A DNA stretch of 64,000 bases from Eshraghiella sp051880035. Lineage in GTDB: Bacteria > Bacillota > Clostridia > Lachnospirales > Lachnospiraceae. The position numbers were made by a program, and so were the translations under genes. Of this stretch, positions 7,553-15,796 are shown piece after piece. The notes beneath the pieces are model-generated. The model saw nothing but the letters and a program-made list of their open reading frames with translations, did not search any database and had not been told where the DNA came from. Position 1 is the stretch's first letter; the number at the start of each line of letters is the position of its first letter. Location of the stretch: the NCBI GenBank assembly GCA_051880035.1, contig JBJENE010000001.1, positions 1 through 64,000 of the forward strand, in the 5' to 3' direction.

Positions 7553-7581
7553 TTGCAAAATAAAAAAGCAAATGATATAAT
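7553..7581 (+). promoter_or_regulatory. sigma-A-type promoter of the HTH gene
   Basis: TTGCAA (7553-7558), 17 bases, then TATAAT (7576-7581). It lies 48 bases before the ATG of the small HTH regulator. Confidence 0.7.
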
Positions 7582-7629
7582 ATTTCTGAAAATTAGGACT
7601 GTTTGGTATGTAAAATCGGAGGATAGAAC

Positions 7630-7851
7630 ATGTCGGAAAATCAAATAAAAATATCATACAAGCCTTTGTGGAAACTATTGATTGATAGGAATATGACTAA
7701 AACAGAATTGAGAAAAAGGACACAGATTGCACCAAGTACATTTACCAAGATGAATAACAATCAACAGGTGTCATTAGATGTTTTGGCGAGAATATGTCTG
7801 GAATTGCAGTGTGGATTTGATGATGTTGTTGAAATTGAGACTGAAAAATAA
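7630..7851 (+). CDS. small XRE/Cro-type HTH regulator
   Basis: DNA-binding protein of 73 residues consisting only of a Cro/C1-type helix-turn-helix. It shows MTKTELRKRTQIAPSTFTKM for the two helices, then VSLDVLARICLELQC, which is the usual third and fourth helix pattern of the HTH_26-like group. Proteins of this size are common in mobile or defence islets. A fragment of a type I restriction specificity gene lies directly behind it, so it may once have controlled such a system. The ribosome site GGAGGA is 6 bases before the start. Confidence 0.85.
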   Translation: MSENQIKISYKPLWKLLIDRNMTKTELRKRTQIAPSTFTKMNNNQQVSLDVLARICLELQCGFDDVVEIETEK

Positions 7852-7853
7852 GA

Positions 7854-7946
7854 CATAGTTATGTCAGCAATATCACTCAAAATGCCTTCTTTCCATTCAA
7901 GAGAAGGATTATCAACGAACATTTGCTGATATATTGCCATTGCTTG
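7854..7946 (-). pseudogene. remnant of a type I restriction specificity subunit (HsdS)
   Basis: On the minus strand about 31 codons read QAMAIYQQMFVDN followed by LEWKEGILSDIADITM. This matches the junction between the central helix and the second target-recognition domain of HsdS proteins (compare the common E-W-x-x-G-x-L-S-D-I-A-D-I-T-M-G-Q). A stop (TAG) precedes it, and beyond ITM the homology ends where the HTH gene finishes. It is too short to be functional and is probably the trace of a lost restriction-modification system. Confidence 0.55.
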
Positions 7947-7990
7947 CTACTCTAAATTATTGTTTAACATAGAAAAAGAGGTGAATTTAA

Positions 7991-8263
7991 ATGAAAGATT
8001 ATGCAATCCTTACCAACGACGGAGAATATTCGATATTTGAATTTAATAATCAGAAAATACGTTTCGCAACATCGGATAGGCTTGAGAAATACACTAAAGT
8101 TATAGAATGGGATAAGGGATATATTGTTGTGATGGCAAAGTATAAGGGGTTAGAAGAAGTAGAAGAATATATAGATTTAGTGCCAATATTGGAGATGCTA
8201 TATTATGATGTTGATGAGTTTCTAAAACCGATTAAGGAGGTGAAAATTGACTATGCAGCTTAA
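7991..8263 (+). CDS. hypothetical small protein, first of a three-gene set
   Basis: Unrecognised soluble protein of 90 residues, acidic, with an N-terminal beta-rich pattern (YAILTNDGEYSIFEFNNQKIRFAT) and a C-terminal helix with several glutamates and aspartates. No catalytic motif or membrane span is seen. The ribosome site AGAGGTG lies 7 bases before the ATG. Its end overlaps the start of the next gene by 17 bases, so the two are translationally linked. The partner genes suggest an accessory, possibly toxin-antitoxin-like or phage-related, cassette. Confidence 0.65.
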   Translation: MKDYAILTNDGEYSIFEFNNQKIRFATSDRLEKYTKVIEWDKGYIVVMAKYKGLEEVEEYIDLVPILEMLYYDVDEFLKPIKEVKIDYAA

Positions 8264-8474
8264 TGTAAAAGAAATTGCGGATAAAGCAGACATGATTATA
8301 AACGGGTATGCCTTTACGAAAGAGGGAGAATATGTTCGTGTTTTAAATCTTAATTGTGTAAATCATGCGGTAGCAATTTACGATGGAAAGATTGTGGATA
8401 CAAATATGGATGACATTGAGAATCAAATAGTTATGGACTATTACGAGCAGAATAAGCAGTTTATGGAGGATTAG
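8247..8474 (+). CDS. hypothetical small protein, second of a three-gene set
   Basis: Unrecognised acidic protein of 75 residues. Two starts are possible: TTG at 8247 with AGGAGG six bases upstream, or ATG at 8253 with a 12-base gap; the spacing favours TTG. The middle region (YVRVLNLNCVNHAVAIYDGKI) looks like beta strands, and the tail is acidic (MDDIENQIVMDYYEQ). It overlaps the preceding gene and is one base from the next, so all three are one transcript. No function can be assigned. Confidence 0.65.
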   Translation: MTMQLNVKEIADKADMIINGYAFTKEGEYVRVLNLNCVNHAVAIYDGKIVDTNMDDIENQIVMDYYEQNKQFMED

Positions 8475-8475
8475 G

Positions 8476-8754
8476 ATGCCAAAATACTATGAATTTAAGG
8501 TTTGTGGATATTATTTGTATTATACGGCCAGTTGTGTGATAGAAGCTATGCATGTTCATGCGAGTGACAGAAAATTAACCGAAGCCGGTTCTGCAAAGTT
8601 TTTTGTAAAGAATAATGGAGATACAACTGTTGCAAAGCAAGGACAGTTAAGTGATCGTGAAATTAGAAAAATAAGAGAATTTATCAAGAAGCACTATAAA
8701 GAAATGTTTTTTAAGTGGCAAGAAATTGCAAATACCGGATATTACGGAGAATAA
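8476..8754 (+). CDS. DUF4160-like protein, third of a three-gene set
   Basis: Basic protein of 92 residues resembling the DUF4160-type proteins: the opening MPKYYEFKVCGYYLYY, the central EAMHVHASD segment with two histidines, AKFFVKNNGDTTV, and a helical C-terminus ending REIRKIREFIKKHYKEMFFKW. DUF4160 genes often sit beside DUF2442 genes in toxin-antitoxin-like pairs. Here the companions are the two acidic proteins just upstream, which could neutralise a basic partner. The function is not established. Confidence 0.7.
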   Translation: MPKYYEFKVCGYYLYYTASCVIEAMHVHASDRKLTEAGSAKFFVKNNGDTTVAKQGQLSDREIRKIREFIKKHYKEMFFKWQEIANTGYYGE

Positions 8755-8881
8755 ATTAGAAAAACCTTTGGCGGTAAGAAGATACCGATGTTGCAAAGGT
8801 TGCATTTCCGAAATTTCTCGAAAAACTTTCTATTTGTAGAGATTTGTTCTATCACAGAAAATAACTTATTCTGTAGAGGAG

Positions 8882-8910
8882 TTTGTATTATATCCTGTAT
8901 GGTTTATAAT
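8882..8910 (+). promoter_or_regulatory. promoter of the DUF2871-like gene
   Basis: TTTGTA (8882-8887), 17 bases, TATAAT (8905-8910), 26 bases before the ATG at 8937, with AGGAGG in between. Confidence 0.6.
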
Positions 8911-8936
8911 TAAGAAAAAAATAGGAGGGATTACAA

Positions 8937-9362
8937 ATGAAAAAATCCATCAGTTTTGCACTTTTTTATGCGATTGCCGCAATGGCAGGCGGAGTATTTT
9001 ACAGGGAATTCACAAAATTCAATGATTTTTTGGGGACCACCGTTCTGGGAAAGGTACATACCCACCTGTTTTTGCTTGGAATGGTAATGTTTCTTATTGC
9101 AGCACTGTTTCAAAGAAATAAGGATTTTACGGAATATAAGACATATAAAGCATTCCTGGTTATTTATAATGCAGGTGTATGTCTTACCGCAATTATGATG
9201 CTTGTAAGAGGAATTGCCCAGGTATCCAGCATGGCTCTTTCAAAAGGAGCAGATGCGTCAATTTCAGGAGTCGCCGGAATCGGACATGTTCTTATCGGAA
9301 CGGGAATAATCCTCTTTCTGATAACACTCAAAAAAGAAGCAAATTCCGCAAAATCACTCTAA
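8937..9362 (+). CDS. DUF2871-like membrane protein
   Basis: Integral membrane protein of 141 residues with four predicted spans: residues ~5-22, ~38-60, ~73-95 and ~105-130. A conserved histidine lies in V-H-T-H-L-F-L-L-G at about residue 41-49, and a second in I-G-H-V-L-I-G-T-G near 120. This pattern fits the DUF2871 family of Firmicutes, whose function is unknown; paired histidines in membrane helices could bind metal or haem. It has its own promoter and ends overlapping the convergent gene by nine bases. Confidence 0.75.
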   Translation: MKKSISFALFYAIAAMAGGVFYREFTKFNDFLGTTVLGKVHTHLFLLGMVMFLIAALFQRNKDFTEYKTYKAFLVIYNAGVCLTAIMMLVRGIAQVSSMALSKGADASISGVAGIGHVLIGTGIILFLITLKKEANSAKSL

Positions 9363-9776
9363 GGCTGATTTGACCGCCTTAATGAAGTTGACACCGAAAA
9401 GTATTCCGGCTAAAAGCAAAGACGCACCAAGTCCGGTGTAGAAAACCGCAATAAAACGAACGGGAGCTATGCCTGTTGTACGGAGCAGAATACCGCCGGT
9501 CATCATAACTGCCATAATGATGAATGATTTGACATCAAAAAATTTCAAAAAAAACTGACGCTCTTCTTCATATCCCTGAATTCGTGCGGTATGTTTTTTA
9601 ACCAGCCTTCCGAATATGAAATACTGGAATACCGAAAAAACCACTACGGACAGAAGAATATTTAACAGGGACACATATGGCGGATAAGTTACGAGACCTA
9701 TGCGCAGTATGTTTATGCCTGCTGCGGTCCATACCAGACATGCGATAAGAAGTAATGTATTTTTTTTAACTTTCAT
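9354..9776 (-). CDS. hypothetical four-span membrane protein
   Basis: Unrecognised membrane protein of 140 residues with spans near 8-25, 35-55, 88-105 and 112-132, separated by a charged cytoplasmic-type stretch (KKHTARIQGYEEERQFF). It is transcribed towards the DUF2871-like gene and the two coding ends overlap by nine bases, so there is no room for a terminator between them. The ribosome site AGGAAAC precedes the ATG and a good promoter lies upstream. No function can be given. Confidence 0.7.
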   Translation of the reverse strand: MKVKKNTLLLIACLVWTAAGINILRIGLVTYPPYVSLLNILLSVVVFSVFQYFIFGRLVKKHTARIQGYEEERQFFLKFFDVKSFIIMAVMMTGGILLRTTGIAPVRFIAVFYTGLGASLLLAGILFGVNFIKAVKSALE

Positions 9777-9806
9777 AATCTTTTGTTTCCTTTCTGAACA
9801 GAATAT

Positions 9807-9835
9807 ATTATAGGACTAAAAGTATATTGTGTAAA
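9807..9835 (-). promoter_or_regulatory. promoter of the four-span membrane protein gene
   Basis: Read on the minus strand: TTTACA (9830-9835), 17 bases, TATAAT (9807-9812), 30 bases before the ATG. Confidence 0.7.
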
Positions 9836-9879
9836 TCACTATTTAGGTCTTAGATATATTTTGGCGGAGAAATGAGGAT

Positions 9880-10719
9880 ATGAAGGAATATTTTTACGGA
9901 TGGTATATGAAATGTCAGTCAAAGAAGGATACTTTTTGCGTGATACCGGCAGTGCATAAAGGAAGGAAGGGGCAGACATGTTCAATTCAGGTAATTGTCA
10001 ATGACAGTGCCTTTAATGTGGATTTTGCCGGAGATAAATTTATACAATCAGGGGACAGAATTATAATAGGGGATAATATTTTTGGCAGACCGGGGATAAA
10101 ACTGGCACTTAAAGAAGCGGGACTTTCCTTGAACGGAATGCTCCGATTCAAAAATCCTTCACCGCTTTGTTACGACATAATGGGGCCGTTTAAGGCAGTT
10201 CCTTTTATGGAGTGCCGTCATATGGTTTTTAGTATGCAGACAGAGGTATACGGAAAGCTTTGTATTAACGGTAAAGAATATGTTTTTAACAATGCAAAAG
10301 GTTATTGGGAAGGGGACAAAGGTTGTTCTTTTCCCCAAAAGTATATCTGGAGCCATTGCTTTTTTGACGAGGGTTCAATAATGTTTTCGGTGGCGGATAT
10401 ACCTATGTTCGGAATTAATTTTACAGGAGTAATCGGAGTTATACGGTGGAGAAATAAGGAATACCGGTTGGCAACTTATCTTGGGGCAAAGGCGGTCGTT
10501 ATATGTAACGGAAGAATCCGTATCGTGCAGGGGAATCTGGAATTGGATGTAATTCTTTGTAAGCAGGGCGGAAAACCGCTTAATGCGCCTTTAAACGGAT
10601 GCATGACAAGGGTAATACATGAAAATACACATGGGTCTGCTTTTTTCGGATTTAAGAAGAAAGGAAAGACACTTTTTGCCTTTGAAACGGACAGAGCAGC
10701 TTTTGAATATGAATTTTAA
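9880..10719 (+). CDS. tocopherol cyclase-like protein
   Basis: Cytoplasmic protein of 279 residues with the fold signature of the tocopherol cyclase-like family (PF14249 type). Features are the opening FYGWYMKCQS, a central region with GKLCINGKEY, then YWEGDKGCSFPQKYIWSHC at about residues 142-160, which corresponds to the conserved S-F-P-x-x-Y-I-W block, and beta-rich stretches on either side. Plants and cyanobacteria use such proteins in vitamin E synthesis. Anaerobic Firmicutes do not make tocopherol, so the role here is unknown; lipid or pigment binding is one possibility. It is 20 bases upstream of the alpha-galactosidase gene and probably co-transcribed. Confidence 0.75.
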   Translation: MKEYFYGWYMKCQSKKDTFCVIPAVHKGRKGQTCSIQVIVNDSAFNVDFAGDKFIQSGDRIIIGDNIFGRPGIKLALKEAGLSLNGMLRFKNPSPLCYDIMGPFKAVPFMECRHMVFSMQTEVYGKLCINGKEYVFNNAKGYWEGDKGCSFPQKYIWSHCFFDEGSIMFSVADIPMFGINFTGVIGVIRWRNKEYRLATYLGAKAVVICNGRIRIVQGNLELDVILCKQGGKPLNAPLNGCMTRVIHENTHGSAFFGFKKKGKTLFAFETDRAAFEYEF

Positions 10720-10739
10720 GAGAATGGAAAGGGAATAAT

Positions 10740-12917
10740 ATGGCAATTTTTTATTCTGAAGACAAAAAGATTATTTCAATTAATACCGTGAATTCCACAT
10801 ATCAGATGAAGATAGATAAGTACGGAACACTTCTTCATCTGTATTATGGTAAAAGAATCAAAGATGATACAGAGCATCTTATACAGTATATCGACAGAGC
10901 TTTTTCGGGTAATCCTTATGAAGCCATGGAAGACAGAAAATATTCTCTGGATGTTCTTCCCCAGGAATATCCTTCCCTTGGTACGGGGGATTTCAGAAGC
11001 GTTGCCCTTAATGTAAAAAACTCTGACGATTCCGAATGCTGTCGTCTTAAGTATGCAAAACATAATATCATAAAAGGCAAGTATTCTCTTTTGGGACTTC
11101 CTGCGGTCTATGCAGATGATGAAGAATCGGAAACACTGGAAATTGACCTTAAAGACGAAGTGAGCGGGATTGAGGTCAAGCTGCTTTACGGGGTGATTGA
11201 AAATGAGGACATAATTACCAGAAGTGCGATTATTACCAATAATGGTAAGGAAAAAATCACACTTGAGAAGGCCGGCTCGGCATGCCTTGATTTTCTGTAT
11301 GGACAGTATGACCTTATAAGTTTTCACGGCAAACATAATTTTGAAAGAGGTTTTCAAAGAAGGAGCATAGAATACGAAAATACCGTGATTGGAAGCAGAA
11401 GGGGAACTTCAGGACACCAGTACAATCCGGCAGTCATTATTGCGGAAAAATCTGCTTCCGAAACGATGGGAAACTGTTACGGAATGGCATTCGTGTACAG
11501 CGGCAACTTTATGTTTGAAGCGGAAAGAGACCAGTTCGGTTTGACGAGAACCATAATGGGACTGCAAAGTGATTTGTTTCATTATCTTCTTGAACCGGGG
11601 GAAAAATTTGTTGTACCGGAAACTATAATGACTTTTACGGAAGAAGGATTTTCGGGAATTACAAAAAATTTTCACGGATGTATCCGCAAACATATATGCA
11701 GAGGGATATATAAGAACGAACCACGCCCTGTATTGATTAACAGCTGGGAAGCGGTGTATTTTGATTTTAGCGCACAGGATATAATTAACCTTGCATCAGA
11801 AGCTTCAAAGCTTGGCATAGATATGGTGGTTATGGATGACGGGTGGTTTGGTATAAGAAATGATGATAACAGCGGTCTCGGAGACTGGATTGTTAATGAA
11901 AAAAAACTGGGATGCACATTAGGCGAACTGGCAGAAAAAGTCAATTCCTACGGTGTTAAATTCGGTATATGGATTGAACCGGAAATGGTTTCAATGGACA
12001 GTGATTTGTACAGAAATCATCCTGACTGGGTTATTAAAATTCCGGGACGCAATCCCGTCAGAAGCCGTAACCAGCTTGTGTTGGATTTCTCCAGGAGTGA
12101 AGTAAGAAATTATATATTTGATATGATATGTAAAATTCTTGACCAAAGTAACATTGAATATGTGAAATGGGATATGAACAGAAGCCTTACCGACATTTTT
12201 TCCACGGAGACACCGGTGGGAAATGTTACATACGACTATGTTCTGGGCGTGTATGAGTTCCTTGAAAGACTCAGAAGCAGATATCCAAAGCTTCTTATAG
12301 AGGGGTGCAGCGGCGGCGGAGGCAGATTTGACGCAGGTATGCTTTATTACACTGACCAGATATGGTGCAGTGATAACACTGATGCCGTTAACCGTCTTAA
12401 AATACAGTACGGAACCTCTTTCTTTTATCCTGTTTCGGTTACGGGAGCCCATGTATCCGCGGTTCCTAATCATCAGACGGGAAGAATTACCCCTATGAGC
12501 ACCAGGAATACGGTGGCAATGTCGGGAACTTTTGGTTACGAACTTAATCTTAAAGCGCTTACAGAAGAGGAAAAAGAAAATGTTAAATCAGGAATTAATT
12601 TTTATAAAGCACACCGGAAACTTATTTCTGACGGAAATTATTACCGGCTGTCAAGTCCCTATGAGGATGACCTTACCGCATGGGAATTTGTTTCCGAGGA
12701 TAAAAAGCAGGTTCTTTTGAATGCCGTATACACAAAGCTTGATGCGAATCCGGAAATATCCGTCATCAAGCTTAGGGGTCTTTTATCCGATGCAGGATAC
12801 AGGGAGACATCCACAGGAAAAGTTTTTTACGGTGAAACACTTATGTCAGCCGGAATATGCATACCTTATCCTCACAGGGAATATGAATCATATGTGTTTG
12901 AATTTGAAATAGTTTAA
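10740..12917 (+). CDS. GH36 alpha-galactosidase
   Basis: Alpha-galactosidase of glycoside hydrolase family 36, 725 residues, the usual full length. The N-terminal beta-sandwich leads into the (beta/alpha)8 barrel with VVMDDGWFGIRNDD (about residue 362-375). The nucleophile aspartate is in YVKWDMNRS (about 478) and the acid/base aspartate in WCSDNTDA (about 545), and the substrate loop is EGCSGGGGRFDAGML. There is no signal peptide, so it hydrolyses imported raffinose-type or galactomannan oligosaccharides in the cytoplasm. The GGAAAGGGAAT site precedes the ATG. No transporter gene is adjacent; the upstream partner is the tocopherol cyclase-like gene. Confidence 0.93.
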   Translation: MAIFYSEDKKIISINTVNSTYQMKIDKYGTLLHLYYGKRIKDDTEHLIQYIDRAFSGNPYEAMEDRKYSLDVLPQEYPSLGTGDFRSVALNVKNSDDSECCRLKYAKHNIIKGKYSLLGLPAVYADDEESETLEIDLKDEVSGIEVKLLYGVIENEDIITRSAIITNNGKEKITLEKAGSACLDFLYGQYDLISFHGKHNFERGFQRRSIEYENTVIGSRRGTSGHQYNPAVIIAEKSASETMGNCYGMAFVYSGNFMFEAERDQFGLTRTIMGLQSDLFHYLLEPGEKFVVPETIMTFTEEGFSGITKNFHGCIRKHICRGIYKNEPRPVLINSWEAVYFDFSAQDIINLASEASKLGIDMVVMDDGWFGIRNDDNSGLGDWIVNEKKLGCTLGELAEKVNSYGVKFGIWIEPEMVSMDSDLYRNHPDWVIKIPGRNPVRSRNQLVLDFSRSEVRNYIFDMICKILDQSNIEYVKWDMNRSLTDIFSTETPVGNVTYDYVLGVYEFLERLRSRYPKLLIEGCSGGGGRFDAGMLYYTDQIWCSDNTDAVNRLKIQYGTSFFYPVSVTGAHVSAVPNHQTGRITPMSTRNTVAMSGTFGYELNLKALTEEEKENVKSGINFYKAHRKLISDGNYYRLSSPYEDDLTAWEFVSEDKKQVLLNAVYTKLDANPEISVIKLRGLLSDAGYRETSTGKVFYGETLMSAGICIPYPHREYESYVFEFEIV

Positions 12918-12924
12918 TTTAGTG

Positions 12925-12955
12925 TTTACAACAAAAAGAAATTTTGTTATATAAT
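12925..12955 (+). promoter_or_regulatory. promoter of the Mn2+ riboswitch transcript
   Basis: TTTACA (12925-12930) and TATAAT (12950-12955) with a 19-base spacer (18 if TTACAA is used), just ahead of the riboswitch. Confidence 0.6.
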
Positions 12956-12965
12956 ATTATTATAC

Positions 12966-13056
12966 GAAAAGGGAGTAGTTGCATGCCAAAGGCATGTTCC
13001 GGTTTTCGTCAGTACGCCCGCTATAGGGCCGGGAACCGGGGAACGAGACGTTGAAC
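12966..13056 (+). ncRNA. yybP-ykoY Mn2+ riboswitch
   Basis: The leader carries the hallmarks of the yybP-ykoY aptamer: AAAGGGAGTAG at its start, the loop CGTCAGTACG near 13008-13017, a GC-rich hairpin (GGCCGGGAACCGGGG region) and the closing GAACGAGACGTTG at 13041-13053. This class binds Mn2+ and switches on exporters when the metal is high. It is followed at once by a terminator and then a P-type cation ATPase gene, the classic target. Confidence 0.85.
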
Positions 13057-13057
13057 A

Positions 13058-13110
13058 AGACTTTTCGTGTACATTTTAATTAATGTGCACGAAAGGTCTT
13101 TTTTCTTTTT
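13058..13110 (+). terminator. riboswitch-controlled terminator
   Basis: Stem arms AGACTTTTCGTGTACATT (13058-13075) and AATGTGCACGAAAGGTCT (13082-13099), followed by a long T-run. It lies between the aptamer and the ATPase ribosome site, so Mn2+ binding presumably prevents its formation. Confidence 0.9.
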
Positions 13111-13128
13111 TATAAGGAGGAGAGGCGC

Positions 13129-15747
13129 ATGAAAGAAGTATATCAGATGGAAAAGGAAGAACTTTTCCGGATTTACGGAAGTCCGGACGGTCTTACGAAA
13201 GAACAGGCAGAAAATATCAGAAAAGATAAAGGGGAAAATGTTTTTACTGAAAAACATAAGAAAAGTCCCATAGCTGTCTTCATGGAACAGTTTAAGGATT
13301 TACTTGTAATTATTCTGATTATCGCAGCAATAATTTCCGTGTTATCCGGGAATGCGGAGAGTACGGCAGTAATTCTTTTTGTAATTGTTCTGAATGCCGT
13401 TTTGGGGACGGTACAATATGTTAAGGCCGAAAAATCACTTGATTCGTTAAAAAAACTGTCCGCCCCTAAAGCTAAGGTCTATAGGGACGGGGAAATAAAA
13501 GAAATCCTTTCAAGGGAAATCGTCTGCGGGGATATTCTTATGCCGGAAGCGGGAGATATAATTGCCGCAGACGGAAGAATTATAGATAATTATTCATTGA
13601 AAGTAAACGAAAGCCAGCTTACGGGAGAATCTTCGGACATTGAAAAAAAAGACATAACATTAACCGGAGATACAGCCCTTGCAGACAGAGTTAACATGGT
13701 GTATTCGGGAAGCCTTGTAACCTATGGGAGGGCTGTGGTTCTTGTAACCGGAACCGGGATGGATACACAGATGGGTAAAATTGCCGGACTTATGAATGAG
13801 ACAAAAGGCCGCAGAACGCCTTTGCAGATTAGTCTTGATAATTTCAGCAGAAAACTGGCTTTACTTATTATGGGAATAAGTTTAATTGTTTTTGGTTTCA
13901 AAATATGGCAGCATGAACCGGTACTTGATTCGTTAATGTTTGCCGTGGCGCTGGCAGTTGCAGCGATTCCTGAGGCCCTTGGTTCCATAGTTACAATTGT
14001 ACAGGCAATGGGAACCAAGAAGATGGCTGCGGATAATGCCATTATTAAGGACTTAAAGGCTGTAGAGACTTTAGGCTGTGTTTCCGTAATCTGCTCAGAT
14101 AAAACAGGAACGCTTACAATGAATAAGATGACGGTGGAAGATATATATATTGGCGGCAGATGTCTGAAACCTGAACAGCTTGACATAAACCTGCCCGTTC
14201 ACGGATACTTTTTGTATGATTCGATCCTGAATAATGATTCATGTATAACAGATGAGGAGCAGATAGGAGATCCTACGGAAATCAGTCTTTTAATTATGGC
14301 AGAAAAGGCCGGAATATCCGTGGAAGATATAAGAAAAAAGATGGCTCGTATGGGGGAAATGCCGTTTGACTCAGAAAGAAAGTTAATGAGCACCAGATAT
14401 ATTATTCATGGTATACCTGTCATACTTACAAAGGGAGCTTTGGATGTAATACTTGACAGGACAAAATATATTGCATTCGGGGATGAGATTTTGACGGTAA
14501 CAAGTGAAGATAAAGAAAAAATATTAGAAATCAACCAAAACTTTTCCGAAAGCGGAAAGCGAGTCCTTGCTTTTGCCTACAGGGAATGTGATGAGGAGGA
14601 GGACTTTTCTTTGGACAGTGAAGCCGGATATACATTTATCGGTCTTGTTTCCATGTCTGACCCTTTGAGAAAAGAGTCCCGTAATGCTGTGTCAGATGCC
14701 GTAAATGCCGGAATAAAGCCTGTAATGATTACGGGAGATCATGCTGTAACCGCAGTGGCAATCGCAAAGGAGGCAGGCATTTTTCAACCGGGAGACATGG
14801 TTCTTTCAGGTACACAACTTGACCAAATGGAGGATGAGAAGTTTGATAAGGTTTTAACAAAAATATCTGTATATGCCAGAGTGTCTCCGGAAAATAAGAT
14901 AAGAATTGTGGAGGCATGGCAGAGAAGGGGAAGCATTGTAGCCATGACAGGGGACGGAGTTAATGATGCACCTGCACTTAAAAAGGCGGATATAGGTGTT
15001 GCCATGGGAATTACCGGAACCGAGGTGTCTAAAGATGCTGCTGCAATGATTCTTGCGGACGACAATTTTGCAACAATAATCAAGGCAGTTCTGAACGGAA
15101 GAAATATTTACAGAAATATTCTTAATGCAATTAAATTCCTTTTATCGGGTAATCTGGCCGCGATTTTTGTGGTCCTCTACAGCCTGTTTACGGATTTGCC
15201 GACTCCCTTTGAACCGGTTCATCTTTTATTTATAAATCTGCTTACGGATTCACTTCCTGCATTGGCAATAGGAACGGAGCCTGCTGACAAAACACTGATG
15301 AACGATAAGCCGAGGAATGGAAAAGAGGGCATTTTATCAAAAAAATTTGTCATAAGCCTTGTTTTTTACGGACTGCTCATAGGAATTTCGGTAACAGCGG
15401 CGTTTCATATCGGACTGTCCCTTAATCCCGCTGCTGCGACAACAATGGCATTTGCCACCCTTACACTTTCAAGACTGATACACGGATTTAACTGCAGAAG
15501 TGATAAATCACTAATAAAAATCGGGTTAATAAGCAACAAATGGAGCATTATGGCGTTGGCAGGCGGAATAATTCTTCTGTCCGCCGTTCTTTTCGTACCT
15601 TATCTGCAGTCGGTGTTTCTGGCAGCACCGCTTACCGGTAAGCAGATACTTTCGGTAATACTTTTGGCTTTTGTACCGTTTCTTATTATCCAGACTTTAA
15701 GAATAATTAAGGAAAAATGTAATTTTAGCTGTTTATTTTATAGATAA
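13129..15747 (+). CDS. P-type Ca2+/Mn2+-transporting ATPase
   Basis: P2-type cation-exporting ATPase of 872 residues. Visible parts: N-terminal cation-ATPase domain, TGES actuator motif (about 165), membrane helix 4 with AAIPEAL (about 282; the proline-glutamate of the ion site), phosphorylation site CSDKTGTLTMNK (about 323), MTGDHAVTA, the hinge GDGVNDAPALKKADIGVAMG (about 605-625), and six C-terminal spans with NLLTD. This is the layout of bacterial calcium ATPases of the LMCA1/PacL kind. The Mn2+ riboswitch in its leader argues that Mn2+ export is its physiological task, with Ca2+ as an alternative. AAGGAGG precedes the ATG at 13129; a second in-frame ATG at 13147 is less well placed. Confidence 0.93.
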   Translation: MKEVYQMEKEELFRIYGSPDGLTKEQAENIRKDKGENVFTEKHKKSPIAVFMEQFKDLLVIILIIAAIISVLSGNAESTAVILFVIVLNAVLGTVQYVKAEKSLDSLKKLSAPKAKVYRDGEIKEILSREIVCGDILMPEAGDIIAADGRIIDNYSLKVNESQLTGESSDIEKKDITLTGDTALADRVNMVYSGSLVTYGRAVVLVTGTGMDTQMGKIAGLMNETKGRRTPLQISLDNFSRKLALLIMGISLIVFGFKIWQHEPVLDSLMFAVALAVAAIPEALGSIVTIVQAMGTKKMAADNAIIKDLKAVETLGCVSVICSDKTGTLTMNKMTVEDIYIGGRCLKPEQLDINLPVHGYFLYDSILNNDSCITDEEQIGDPTEISLLIMAEKAGISVEDIRKKMARMGEMPFDSERKLMSTRYIIHGIPVILTKGALDVILDRTKYIAFGDEILTVTSEDKEKILEINQNFSESGKRVLAFAYRECDEEEDFSLDSEAGYTFIGLVSMSDPLRKESRNAVSDAVNAGIKPVMITGDHAVTAVAIAKEAGIFQPGDMVLSGTQLDQMEDEKFDKVLTKISVYARVSPENKIRIVEAWQRRGSIVAMTGDGVNDAPALKKADIGVAMGITGTEVSKDAAAMILADDNFATIIKAVLNGRNIYRNILNAIKFLLSGNLAAIFVVLYSLFTDLPTPFEPVHLLFINLLTDSLPALAIGTEPADKTLMNDKPRNGKEGILSKKFVISLVFYGLLIGISVTAAFHIGLSLNPAAATTMAFATLTLSRLIHGFNCRSDKSLIKIGLISNKWSIMALAGGIILLSAVLFVPYLQSVFLAAPLTGKQILSVILLAFVPFLIIQTLRIIKEKCNFSCLFYR

Positions 15748-15796
15748 ATGATATAATTAAAGTAATTATGTGATTAGTTATAACGGAGGTATATAA

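Noticed and set aside
11991..12473. 160-codon open frame on the minus strand
   Set aside because: Antisense to the catalytic barrel of the GH36 gene; no family resemblance.
13722..14186. 154-codon open frame on the minus strand
   Set aside because: Lies antisense to the conserved P-type ATPase domain, has serine/threonine-rich composition of a shadow frame and no ribosome site.
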